From the NCBI GenBank assembly GCA_963726105.1, contig CAVSBJ010000008.1:25047-89046 (forward strand): a stretch of DNA of 64,000 nt, read 5' to 3'. The stretch is from Roseiarcus sp963726105. Its GTDB lineage: Bacteria > Pseudomonadota > Alphaproteobacteria > Rhizobiales > Beijerinckiaceae. A program made the translations under genes and the position numbers. Below the pieces are notes generated by a model. The model was not told the origin of the DNA. It saw only the letters and a program-made list of their open reading frames with translations, and searched no databases. Below are positions 35,898-44,154 of the stretch, in pieces. The number at the start of each line of letters is the position of its first letter. The first letter of the stretch is position 1.

Positions 35898-36302
35898 ATG
35901 ACGTTTCGGATTGCTTTGCTCGGCGTCGTCGCCGCGGCCATCTGCTTCAGTCCGACGCATCCAACTTTCGCGCAACGGATGGCGGAAAAGCACATCCGGT
36001 CCCATGCCGAGATGGGCCAGACGGTCAGGATTCGAGGCCATGTCAACTATGAGCACAATTGCAGCGAGGTCATCCCGACGACCATATCCGTCATTCATGT
36101 TCCTCAGCATGGAACGCTCGATGTGCGCAACGAAAACGTCCGAGCGACCGATCCGGACTTGGGATACGGGTCCAAATGCGCTGGTGTCGGAGGTGGCGGA
36201 AAGGGCGTCTACTACACGCGCACGGGCCAGGGGGCCGACTCGTTCGCCTATGACTCGATATCCGGAAACGGGGTTGTGCATCTTCACGTGATTGTCCAGT
36301 GA
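35898..36302 (+). CDS. Small secreted protein of unknown function
   Basis: A 134-residue protein with a clear signal peptide (MTFRIALLGVVAAAICFSPT, cleavage likely after TFA) and a mature part with two Cys (in EHNCSEV and GSKCAGV) that could form a disulfide. The fold looks like a small beta-rich domain (TISVIHVPQHGTLDVRNENV). Similar short secreted proteins occur in Bradyrhizobium relatives as far as I recall; function unknown. Divergent from asmA, with about 250 bp between them. Confidence 0.7.
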   Translation: MTFRIALLGVVAAAICFSPTHPTFAQRMAEKHIRSHAEMGQTVRIRGHVNYEHNCSEVIPTTISVIHVPQHGTLDVRNENVRATDPDLGYGSKCAGVGGGGKGVYYTRTGQGADSFAYDSISGNGVVHLHVIVQ

Positions 36303-36428
36303 CGACCACGGACTTGACGCCGGCGTGGTATGTGTTGACGGCGTTGGCGTAAGGCCCGACATTGGGCGGCAAGGCGCAGGTCCCGCGCCAAGCCCGTTTC
36401 GGGCGCGCTGTGATCGGGGAGGCGACCC

Positions 36429-37616
36429 ATGGACCTTCGATTGACCGAAGACGAGATCGGGTTTCGCGCCGAGGTTCGCGCCTTCATGCGCGACAATCTG
36501 CCGGCATCGATCCACGAGAAGATGATCGCTGGACGGAAGCTCTCCAAGGACGACTACGTGCGCTGGACACGCATTCTTGCCGCCAAAGGCTGGGGAGCCC
36601 CGCATTGGCCGCAGGAATGGGGGGGCACCGGATGGAGCCCGATCAAAGTGTCGATCTTTCTCGATGAGACGCAACGCGGCAATGCGCCGGAACTGGTCGC
36701 GTTCGGAGTCAGCATGGTCGGCCCGGTGATCTACACCTTTGGCTCCAAGGCCCAGAAACAAAAATTCCTGCCGCGCATCATCGATCTCAGCGACTGGTGG
36801 TGCCAGGGCTTCTCGGAACCCGGCGCGGGATCGGATCTTGCGAGCTTGCGAACGAGCGCCCGGAGCGACGCCGACGGCTGGGTGATCTCGGGCCAGAAGA
36901 CCTGGACCACCATGGCCCAATACGCCGACTGGATCTTCGTTCTCGCGCGCACCAATGCGCAGGCGAAAAAGCAGGAAGGCATCTCGTTCTTTCTCGTCGA
37001 CATGAAGACCCCTGGGATTACGGTGAAGCCGATCCAGACGATCGATGGCGGTCACGAGGTCAACGAAGTGTTTCTCGACGACGTGCGCGTCCCCGCCGAC
37101 GCCCTTGTCGGCGAAGAGAACAAAGGCTGGGATTACGCCAAGTTCCTGCTCGCCAACGAACGCAATGGCATCGCCCGCGTCGGGGTCTCCAAAGCCCGTC
37201 TGGACCGGGTGCGCCAGCTCGCCTCGATCCCGGTCTATGGCTCGGGGCCGAAGATCGAGGATCCATTCTTCCGCACCAAACTTGCGGAGGTCGAGGTGGA
37301 GCTGAAGGCGCTCGAAATGACCCAGATGCGCGTGATCTCGGCCCCCCGTACCGGCAAGCCTGATCCCGCCTCTTCGGTGCTCAAGATCAAAGGCTCGGAG
37401 ATCCAGCAGGCGACCACGGATCTCCTGATGGAGGTCGTCGGACCTTACGCGCTGCCCTATCGAGAGTCCGACGACATGAGCAACGAGCCGCCGGTCGGTC
37501 CGGATTGGGCGTCGCCGCTCGCGCCGATTTACTTCAATAACCGCAAGGTCTCGATCTACGGCGGATCGAACGAAATCCAGCGCAGCATCATCGCCAAGGC
37601 GATACTGGGGCTCTGA
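36429..37616 (+). CDS. Acyl-CoA dehydrogenase, PimC-like large subunit
   Basis: FAD-dependent alpha,beta-desaturation of an acyl-CoA. The 395-residue protein begins MDLRLTEDEIGFRAEVRAFM and contains the flavin/substrate motif CQGFSEPGAGSDLASL and the C-terminal IYGGSNEIQRSIIAKAILGL. Length and pairing with a second dehydrogenase 6 bp downstream resemble the pimeloyl-CoA dehydrogenase pair (large PimC, small PimD) of Rhodopseudomonas, which acts on dicarboxylyl-CoA. The ATG at 36429 follows GGGGAGG. Chain-length preference cannot be judged. Confidence 0.9.
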   Translation: MDLRLTEDEIGFRAEVRAFMRDNLPASIHEKMIAGRKLSKDDYVRWTRILAAKGWGAPHWPQEWGGTGWSPIKVSIFLDETQRGNAPELVAFGVSMVGPVIYTFGSKAQKQKFLPRIIDLSDWWCQGFSEPGAGSDLASLRTSARSDADGWVISGQKTWTTMAQYADWIFVLARTNAQAKKQEGISFFLVDMKTPGITVKPIQTIDGGHEVNEVFLDDVRVPADALVGEENKGWDYAKFLLANERNGIARVGVSKARLDRVRQLASIPVYGSGPKIEDPFFRTKLAEVEVELKALEMTQMRVISAPRTGKPDPASSVLKIKGSEIQQATTDLLMEVVGPYALPYRESDDMSNEPPVGPDWASPLAPIYFNNRKVSIYGGSNEIQRSIIAKAILGL

Positions 37617-37622
37617 GACAAG

Positions 37623-38771
37623 ATGGACTTCGAGCTCAATCCCGAACAGGAGCAGCTGCGCGATAATGTCGCGCGGCTGATGAAGGACCGCTACGGGTTC
37701 GAGGCTCGCAGGGCCTATCAGGCACGCCCGCACGGTTGGAGCGAAGCCTTGTGGCGCGATTACGCCGAGATGGGCCTGCTCGGCGCGCCTTTTGCCGAAG
37801 CCGACGGCGGTTATAACGGCGGCGCGGTCGAGACCATGATCGTGATGGAGCAATTCGGCAAGGCGCTGGCGCTCGAGCCCTATCTTCAAACCGTCGTCCT
37901 GTGCGGCGGCTTGCTGAAGCACGGAGCAAGCGATAAGCAGCGCGCCGAACTGATCGGCGCGATTGCGGCGGGCGAGCTCAGATTGAGCTTCGCGCATATG
38001 GAGAAGCAGTCGGGTTTCGATCTCAACGATGTGGCTCTGAGCGCGGTCAAGGACGGCGGCGGCGGATTTGTGCTGAACGGAGAAAAAACCCTGGTTGGCC
38101 AGGGCGACAGCGCCGACAAGTTCATCGTCTCGGCGCGCAGAAGCGGCGAGCGCCGCGATCGCGACGGGATCGTCCTCTTCCTTGTCGACGCCCATGCTCC
38201 GGGCGTGAGCCGGCGCGGCTATCCGACCCAGGACGGACAGCGGGCGGCGGAGATTGGCTTCGCCGATGTCCGTGCCGCGCCGCATGACATTCTGGGGGCC
38301 TTGGACAACGCGCTGCCCGTCATCGAGCGGGTGGTCGACGAGACGATCGCGGCGCTTGCCGCGGAGGCTGTCGGCGCGATGTCAGAGGCGCTGACGATGA
38401 CGGTTGACTATCTCAAGACGCGCAAGCAGTTCGGCGTCACGATCGGCTCGTTCCAGGCGTTGCAGCATCGCGCCGCGGATATGACGGTCGCGCTCGAACA
38501 GGCGCGCAGTATGATGTATCTGGCGGCGATGATGGCGGACGAGGACGACGCGGCGGAGCGCGCCAAGACCATGTCGGCGGTGAAAGCGCAAATCGGCCGC
38601 TCGGCCAAGTTCATCGGCCAGCAGGCGGTGCAAATGCACGGCGGCATCGCGATGACCTACGAGTACAAGGCCGGCCATCTGTTCAAGCGCCTGACGATGA
38701 TCGATACGGTCTACGGCGACGCGGACCTTCACCTGCGCCGTCTGGCCGATCGCAGCAGCCTGTTCGCCTGA
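37623..38771 (+). CDS. Acyl-CoA dehydrogenase, PimD-like small subunit
   Basis: A 382-residue partner of the preceding gene, likely in a heteromeric dehydrogenase. It starts MDFELNPEQEQLRDNVARLM and keeps the C-terminal QMHGGIAMTYEYKAGHLFKR pattern, but the middle is more divergent than in the first subunit (LSFAHMEKQSGFDLNDVAL replaces the usual TEP/GSD motif), suggesting that one subunit is catalytic and the other structural, as proposed for similar pairs. Followed after 2 bp by pcp. Confidence 0.9.
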   Translation: MDFELNPEQEQLRDNVARLMKDRYGFEARRAYQARPHGWSEALWRDYAEMGLLGAPFAEADGGYNGGAVETMIVMEQFGKALALEPYLQTVVLCGGLLKHGASDKQRAELIGAIAAGELRLSFAHMEKQSGFDLNDVALSAVKDGGGGFVLNGEKTLVGQGDSADKFIVSARRSGERRDRDGIVLFLVDAHAPGVSRRGYPTQDGQRAAEIGFADVRAAPHDILGALDNALPVIERVVDETIAALAAEAVGAMSEALTMTVDYLKTRKQFGVTIGSFQALQHRAADMTVALEQARSMMYLAAMMADEDDAAERAKTMSAVKAQIGRSAKFIGQQAVQMHGGIAMTYEYKAGHLFKRLTMIDTVYGDADLHLRRLADRSSLFA

Positions 38772-38773
38772 CC

Positions 38774-39418
38774 TTGTCGAGCGCCGCGCGCACAATTCTT
38801 GTCACCGGGTTCGAGCCCTTCGGCGGCGAGACGGTCAATGCGTCGTGGGAGGCGGCGCAAAAGCTCGAGGGTTGGCGCCACGGCGACGCCGTGGCCGTCA
38901 CGCGCCTGCTGCCCTGCGCGTATGACGCCTCGGTGAAGAAACTTGTCGAGGCGATCGAAACGCTTCGGCCGGACGCGATTCTGATGACCGGTCAGGCCGC
39001 ACGCCGCGCCGTCGTCTGCGTCGAGCGGTTCGCGCATAATCTTGATGACGCCACCGCGCCGGACAATGACGGCGCCCTGCGCAGAGGGCTCAGGATCTCC
39101 CGCGCCGCGCCCGAGTGGCTCGAGGCGAGGATGCCGGTCAGAACGATAGCGAGAGCCATTAAAGAAGCGGGAATCCCCGCGCGGGTGTCGAGGGACGCCG
39201 GAGGATTTGTCTGCAACCATCTCTATTTCGGGGCCCTGCAATATCTTGGCGACAAGCGGTCCGTGATCCCGGCCGTCTTTGTGCATTTGCCCGTGACGCC
39301 CGAGCAGAATCCGCAAGGGGCGAGCGAAAAGCGGCTCACGTCGACCGTAGCCTCGGACGCGCTTCGGTCGGCAGCTGCGGTGATCCTCAACTCATTGAAA
39401 GCGGGCGCGGCGGCGTGA
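38774..39418 (+). CDS. pcp: Pyroglutamyl-peptidase I (C15 cysteine peptidase)
   Basis: Removes N-terminal pyroglutamate from peptides. The 214-residue protein shows the catalytic triad E84 (VCVERFAHN), C147 (DAGGFVCNHLYF) and H171 (VFVHLP), and the N-terminal VTGFEPFGGETVNAS. Start is TTG at 38774, two bases after the dehydrogenase. It is coupled to the following sugar-kinase gene by a GTGA overlap, so it heads or joins the amino-sugar salvage operon. Cytoplasmic. Confidence 0.92.
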   Translation: MSSAARTILVTGFEPFGGETVNASWEAAQKLEGWRHGDAVAVTRLLPCAYDASVKKLVEAIETLRPDAILMTGQAARRAVVCVERFAHNLDDATAPDNDGALRRGLRISRAAPEWLEARMPVRTIARAIKEAGIPARVSRDAGGFVCNHLYFGALQYLGDKRSVIPAVFVHLPVTPEQNPQGASEKRLTSTVASDALRSAAAVILNSLKAGAAA

Positions 39419-40308
39419 GCAGCGCGCCGCTTTTTTTGGGCGTCGACGGCGGCGCGACCCGTTGCCGCGCGCGGCTGCGCGACGGCGACGGACGGACGCT
39501 TGCCGAGGCGAACGGCGCTGCGGCGAACATTCACGTCGATTTTGCCGCCGCCGTCGCGGCCATGCGCGCGGTCGTCGACGAGGTTCTGGCAAAGGCCGGC
39601 CTCGCCGACAGTGACCGGGGGCCGATCGCAATGGGACTCGGGCTTGCGGGCTTCAAGCAGGGAAGCGACCAGACGCGGGTCAAGGCGGCTTTTCCCGGCT
39701 TTCGGCTTGTGCTCGCGGCGAACGACGCGACCACCGCCTGCATCGGCGCACACGCCGGCGCGGACGGCGGACTGGTGATCGCAGGCACCGGCTCGGCGGC
39801 GATCGCGCGCGTGCAGGGTAAGGAAACCATCATCGGCGGACGCGGCTTCGCGCTCGGCGACGACGGATCGGGCTCCCATATCGGCCTCGATGCGCTGCGT
39901 TCCACGATGCGCGCCTTTGACGGCCTTCAGCGGGGAAGCGCGCTGACCGACGACATCCTGGCCCAATTCGGCGGCGATCCGGTCGCGATGATGAATTGGG
40001 CGCGTGAGGCGAAACCGGGAGATTTCGGCGCATTCGCGCCGCGCGTGTTCGACCATGCAGTGAGCCGTGATCCGATTGCGCTCGGGATCGTCAACGCCGC
40101 GGCGCGCGCCATCGGCGCCTTGATCCGTGGCGTGGTTACGCTTGGCGCTGAACGGGTTGCGATGGTCGGGGGCGTGGGCGACGCCATGCGGCCTTATTTC
40201 GACGCCGATGTCGCCGCGCGGCTCTCGCCCCCGCTCTATGATCCGACCGATGGGGCGATCCTGCTCGTTGGCGGCGTCGTGGCGCCTCAAAGGGAAGCGG
40301 CGCAATGA
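39415..40308 (+). CDS. BadF/BadG-type ATPase, probable N-acetylglucosamine kinase
   Basis: A 297-residue protein of the BadF/BadG/BcrA/BcrD superfamily in its sugar-kinase branch: phosphate loop LGVDGGATRCRA, the second motif AANDATTACIGAH, and VIAGTGSAAIA. Located directly before nagA with overlapping codons (ATGA), so phosphorylation of N-acetylglucosamine (or a related muropeptide sugar) to the 6-phosphate is likely. Start GTG at 39415 overlaps the pcp stop. Confidence 0.88.
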   Translation: MSSAPLFLGVDGGATRCRARLRDGDGRTLAEANGAAANIHVDFAAAVAAMRAVVDEVLAKAGLADSDRGPIAMGLGLAGFKQGSDQTRVKAAFPGFRLVLAANDATTACIGAHAGADGGLVIAGTGSAAIARVQGKETIIGGRGFALGDDGSGSHIGLDALRSTMRAFDGLQRGSALTDDILAQFGGDPVAMMNWAREAKPGDFGAFAPRVFDHAVSRDPIALGIVNAAARAIGALIRGVVTLGAERVAMVGGVGDAMRPYFDADVAARLSPPLYDPTDGAILLVGGVVAPQREAAQ

Positions 40309-41456
40309 AGGTTCTCACCGGAGCGCGCATCTTCGACGGCGAGCGCCTGCACGACGATTGCGCGCTCGTTGTCGAGGGTGGCTCGATCCAGGCGCTCACT
40401 GCCTTTCACGACCGCCCGCGCGGCGGCGATGAGGTCGATCTCGGCGGCGGAATTCTGAGCCCCGGCTTTGTCGATTGGCAGATCAATGGCGGCGGCGGCG
40501 TGCTGTTCAACGCCAATCCGACCGTCGCGGGGATTGCTGCGATCGCCGCCGCGCATCGGCGCGCCGGCGTGACCGCCTTCCTGCCGACCGTGGTGACCGA
40601 CGCGCCGCGCGTGCTTGATGCGGCGCTGGCCGCCGCCCGCGAGGCGCGCGACCGCGTGCCGGGCGCGCTCGGCATCCATGTGGAAGGACCGTTCATCGAT
40701 CCCAGGCGCAAGGGCGTGCATCCGCCGGAATTCATCCGCCCAATGAAGGACGAAGACGCGGATGCGCTCATCGCGGCCCATGCCGGCGTCATGGTCGTGA
40801 CGCTCGCGCCCGCCTCGGTCTCCCTGGAGCTCGTCGCGCGCCTCGCGAAGGCCGGGATCATCGTCAGTCTCGGCCATTCGGACGCGAGCGCGGAGGAGGC
40901 GCAAGCGGTTTTCGACGCCGGCGCGAGCGCGGTCACCCATCTCTACAACGCCATGAGCCAGCTCTCCTCGCGCGCGCCGGGCGTAGTCGGAGCGACGCTC
41001 GCTGATCCGCGCATCCTCTGCGGCCTGATCGCTGACGGCGAGCACGCCCATGCCCTCGCTTATCGCGCAGCTTTAGCCGCCAAGGGCGCGCGCGGCATTG
41101 CGCTCGTCTCGGACGCCATGCCGCCCGCCGCCGGCGGCCCGGACGTCTTCGAACTGCAGGGGCGGCGAATGACGCGGGTCGGCAATAAGCTGACCGCGGA
41201 AGACGGAACGCTCGCTGGCGCGGCGATCACCATGCGCGACGCGGTCGACTATGTCGTCAACGTCCTCAAGGTTCCGCTTGCCGACGCCCTGACGATGGCG
41301 ACGCTGACGCCGGCGCGGCTGCTGCGCGTCGACGACCGGATCGGACGGCTGAAAGTCGGCCATCGCGCCGATCTCGTGCATCTGACCGACGACCTTCAGG
41401 TCAGGGAGGTCTGGACGGGCGGTCGCGGGCTGAACGAGGTCGACGCGGCCGCGTGA
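40305..41456 (+). CDS. nagA: N-acetylglucosamine-6-phosphate deacetylase
   Basis: Converts GlcNAc-6-phosphate to glucosamine-6-phosphate and acetate. The 383-residue amidohydrolase has LSPGFVDWQINGGGGV, GIHVEGPFIDPRRKG with the metal-binding Glu, LGHSDAS, THLYNAMS and the catalytic Asp in LVSDAMP. It closes the pcp-kinase-nagA operon, which together would salvage peptidoglycan or chitin amino sugars and pyroglutamyl peptides. A hairpin at 41459-41482 and a terminator at 41500-41523 follow. Confidence 0.95.
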   Translation: MKVLTGARIFDGERLHDDCALVVEGGSIQALTAFHDRPRGGDEVDLGGGILSPGFVDWQINGGGGVLFNANPTVAGIAAIAAAHRRAGVTAFLPTVVTDAPRVLDAALAAAREARDRVPGALGIHVEGPFIDPRRKGVHPPEFIRPMKDEDADALIAAHAGVMVVTLAPASVSLELVARLAKAGIIVSLGHSDASAEEAQAVFDAGASAVTHLYNAMSQLSSRAPGVVGATLADPRILCGLIADGEHAHALAYRAALAAKGARGIALVSDAMPPAAGGPDVFELQGRRMTRVGNKLTAEDGTLAGAAITMRDAVDYVVNVLKVPLADALTMATLTPARLLRVDDRIGRLKVGHRADLVHLTDDLQVREVWTGGRGLNEVDAAA

Positions 41457-41499
41457 GGGGCGCGCACAAGCTTACGCGCGCCAATGATTTCATGGCTTT

Positions 41500-41523
41500 A
41501 AGTGCGCTTTCGCGCAACTTTTT
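41500..41523 (+). terminator. Rho-independent terminator after nagA
   Basis: Stem AAGTGCGC / GCGCAACTT (one unpaired A) with a TTTC loop, followed by a run of five T. It lies about 45 bp after the nagA stop. Another GC-only stem (GGCGCGC/GCGCGCC) stands at 41459-41482. Confidence 0.7.
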
Positions 41524-41963
41524 GCGCCCCGCTCCTTCTGGCGGAATACGAAAAATGGCGCCATTCCGCATCGGCTGAGGCTCCGCCCAACCAGAAGTCG
41601 TCGGTGGCCGCATCGATCGGGCATTTTCTGAAAAACAATACACGGTCCCAGCCATCCTGGCAAGACTTTGTCGATTTTTCTCACTCCGCGGTCTCCGCCC
41701 GATCAGCGGATTTGGCCCGAGGCCGTACGGGTCCGCGCCTACGCCTCAGGATTTCGCGGTTCCCCCAGTGCGCTGAACTCGCCCTTTCGCCGCGTGGCGG
41801 CGTCGCTTCGGCAGGGTGAATGCGGCAATACAGCCGTATTTCAGACGGAAATCGTTCCGGAAACCCGCAAGATTGGCGACTGGCCCCGTCCCGCTGAGCG
41901 TCACGGCCGGGCCCGCGACGACCCGCCGCGCCATCTGAAAACTTTTGCGCTAGTATCGCGCCC
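41524..41963. other. Intergenic region between nagA terminator and cyclase gene
   Basis: No gene I can support. At 41535-41597 two nested inverted repeats can pair (see the separate entry); the rest, to 41963, shows no family-level features and no clear ribosome site before the cyclase ATG at 41964. Confidence 0.4.
41535..41597 (+). other. Nested inverted repeats, possible structured RNA
   Basis: CTTCTGG (41535-41541) pairs with CCAGAAG (41591-41597); GCGGAAT (41541-41547) pairs with ATTCCGC (41563-41569); and a short GGC...GCC hairpin lies between. Together they can fold into a branched structure right after the nagA terminator. It may be an intergenic repeat or an RNA element; no family recognised. 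Confidence 0.35.
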
Positions 41964-42746
41964 ATGACGGACAAGGTCAGGCGGCGGCTGACGACGCTCC
42001 TTTGCGCCGATGCTGCGGGATACACCCGCCTCATGGGGGCGGACGAAGCGGGGACGCTGGCGACGCTGCGCCGGCGCCGCGCCGCCATGGCGACTTTGAT
42101 CGAGCGTCACGACGGGCGCATCGTCAACACCTGGGGCGACGCCGTCATCGCCGAGTTCGCGAGCGTGGTCGAGGCGGTGCAATGCGCGGTCGAGACGCAG
42201 CAGGAACTCGCGAGCCACAACGACGAGCTGCCCGAAGCGCAGCGGATGAATTTTCGCATCGGCATCAATCTCGGCGACGTGATGCTGGAGGGCGACGACG
42301 TCTATGGCGACGGCGTCAACATCGCCGCCCGGCTGCAGGAACTGGCCGAACCCGGCGGCATCCTGATCTCCGGCCCGGTCTACGACCAGGTGCACAACAA
42401 ACTGTCCATCGGCTTCGAACCCCTCGGCGAACAAAGCCTGAAGAACGTCGCCCATCCGGTGACCGGCTACCGCGTCCTCCAGGGCGGCGCGCCGTCGCGA
42501 TCCCAGCCGCCGCCCGAGCCGAGAATGAAGCCCCCGGCGGCTCCCGAAGACTCCGAATCCGGCTTGGCTCGCGCCTGGGGCTGGTACACGGGCCTGCCTC
42601 GCGCCAGCGTCGTGTTGATCGCGATCGCCGTGTTCCTGTTCGTGATCAACGTCTTCAGCGGCCTGCACGAAATCTGGTTTCACTGGCCCGCCGCGGTGCT
42701 GCTGCTGATCGCCTTTCTGCGCGCCGCGAGGGGGCGGGGATCGTAG
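41964..42746 (+). CDS. Class III adenylate/guanylate cyclase with C-terminal membrane helices
   Basis: Probable cAMP/cGMP synthase. The CYCc domain occupies about 8-170: first metal-binding Asp in CADAAGYTRLM, second in NTWGDAVIAEF, the RIGINLGDVMLEGDDVYGD dimer region and NIAARLQELAEPGGI. A Pro-rich linker (about 175-200) leads to two hydrophobic helices (SVVLIAIAVFLFVINVFSGL, WPAAVLLLIAFL) at the C-terminus, so the catalytic domain precedes the membrane anchor. Such short versions differ from the longer rhizobial cyclases with TPR or CHASE modules. Confidence 0.88.
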   Translation: MTDKVRRRLTTLLCADAAGYTRLMGADEAGTLATLRRRRAAMATLIERHDGRIVNTWGDAVIAEFASVVEAVQCAVETQQELASHNDELPEAQRMNFRIGINLGDVMLEGDDVYGDGVNIAARLQELAEPGGILISGPVYDQVHNKLSIGFEPLGEQSLKNVAHPVTGYRVLQGGAPSRSQPPPEPRMKPPAAPEDSESGLARAWGWYTGLPRASVVLIAIAVFLFVINVFSGLHEIWFHWPAAVLLLIAFLRAARGRGS

Positions 42747-42848
42747 GAGGGAACGGTCCGCGGCCCGCCTTTATATTGAGCGGCCTGCACTTGGCCTCTT
42801 TCCAAGCGGCCTCATCGGCGTCATCGCTTAACCTGAACGGAGGTGTTC

Positions 42849-44144
42849 TTGTTTGATTCGCTTGTTATCGAGTGTCCGAAGCGGGAAAGTCACGTCCCGA
42901 CTGATTGGGACGCGTTTTTTCCTTATTACGCTGGTTATCCGGAACATTTTGCTCGAACTCTTCTTCGAAGCGCCACACTCCCAAGGCATGCAGTGATTTT
43001 CGACCCGTGGAATGGAAGCGGGACGACCACCTTCTCAGCGTCGCAACTTGGATTGAGTTCTCATGGGTTCGACATAAATCCCGCTATGATTGTCGTCACC
43101 CGGGCACGTCTGCTGTTGCCGTCGGAAGCCGACAGCCTAGAACCCTTGGCACGGGAGGCGGTCAAAGGACTAAGGGCGGATGCGCGGACCTTGAGGCAGC
43201 ACGACCCGCTTCTCTTCTGGTTCAAGCGACCGACGGCGGCCCTGATTCGGGCAGTGGAACGGAGAATTTGCAAACAATTAGTCGGCGAATGGACGGTGAC
43301 ACCGGATGGCGTCAAGTTGGAACGCATCTCCGGAATTGCTGCAACGCTTTACGTAGCTCTCTTTGCTGTTTGCCGCGAGCTGGCGGCACCTTTCCGCTCG
43401 TCCAATCCTACGTGGCTACGCAAGCCTAAAATCGGGGAAACACTTCTTGAGGCCGATCGCGACGCCATATTGAGCGAGTTCACACTGAATGTCAGGAAGA
43501 TGGCCATTGCTCTTACGGAGCGATTAAGAGACAAACAAAGCGAACAACCTGCCGCAGAAATCCAAATCGCCGATAGCACCTCGACCGCACTGCCCGAAGC
43601 CAGCGTTGACTTGGTGCTAACGTCGCCACCATATTGCACTCGAATTGATTACAGCGCGGCGACTCGCATTGAGCTTGCCGTTTTGGACCCTATGATTAGC
43701 GTAAAGATTAAGGACCTTGGCCGACAGATGATTGGCTCCACGCGGGTCCCGGATCATGCGATCGCTGTAGATCAGAGTTGGGGCACCACGTGCGAATGGT
43801 TCCTTACAGCTGTCAAAGCTCATCCTTCAAAAGCGTCGAGCGGTTACTACTATAAGACCCACCTCGACTATTTCGAGAAAATGGCGCACTCACTCGGCAA
43901 TATCGCAAAGGCTTTGAAGCCTGCGGGAGCGGCGATTCTAGTCGTACAACCGTCCTTTTACAAAGAGATTTACAACGATCTACCGAACATCATAAGCGAG
44001 ATGGCTGCACGCAGGGGCCTGCAACTTCGACGCCGCGTTGACTTCGAACTCAAGCGGTCGATGGCCGGCATCAATCCACACGCACGGTCTTATGACCGAG
44101 TTGCCCGGGACATCGAGTCAGTGCTGTGCTTCGAGAGGATTTAA
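42849..44144 (+). CDS. Putative DNA N4/N6 methyltransferase of a three-gene accessory unit
   Basis: A 431-residue SAM-dependent methylase. Motif I is DPWNGSGTTTFSASQLGL (about 52-69) with the following acidic GFDINP, and motif IV is TSPPYC (258-263), the SPPY type found in N4-cytosine and some N6-adenine enzymes. The order (motif I before IV) excludes the beta class. Start: GGAGG at 42839-42843 is five nt from the TTG at 42849; a GTG at 42843 overlaps that site. Base composition is lower in G+C than the cyclase gene upstream. DUF262 follows after ten bp. It could protect self DNA or act alone as a modification component. Confidence 0.82.
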   Translation: MFDSLVIECPKRESHVPTDWDAFFPYYAGYPEHFARTLLRSATLPRHAVIFDPWNGSGTTTFSASQLGLSSHGFDINPAMIVVTRARLLLPSEADSLEPLAREAVKGLRADARTLRQHDPLLFWFKRPTAALIRAVERRICKQLVGEWTVTPDGVKLERISGIAATLYVALFAVCRELAAPFRSSNPTWLRKPKIGETLLEADRDAILSEFTLNVRKMAIALTERLRDKQSEQPAAEIQIADSTSTALPEASVDLVLTSPPYCTRIDYSAATRIELAVLDPMISVKIKDLGRQMIGSTRVPDHAIAVDQSWGTTCEWFLTAVKAHPSKASSGYYYKTHLDYFEKMAHSLGNIAKALKPAGAAILVVQPSFYKEIYNDLPNIISEMAARRGLQLRRRVDFELKRSMAGINPHARSYDRVARDIESVLCFERI

Positions 44145-44154
44145 GGCACCCGCA

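Noticed and set aside
35631..38285. Open frame of 884 codons on the reverse strand
   Set aside because: It lies opposite the acyl-CoA dehydrogenase genes and the secreted-protein gene, has no family motifs and is Arg/His/Asp-rich as expected of a high-G+C shadow frame.
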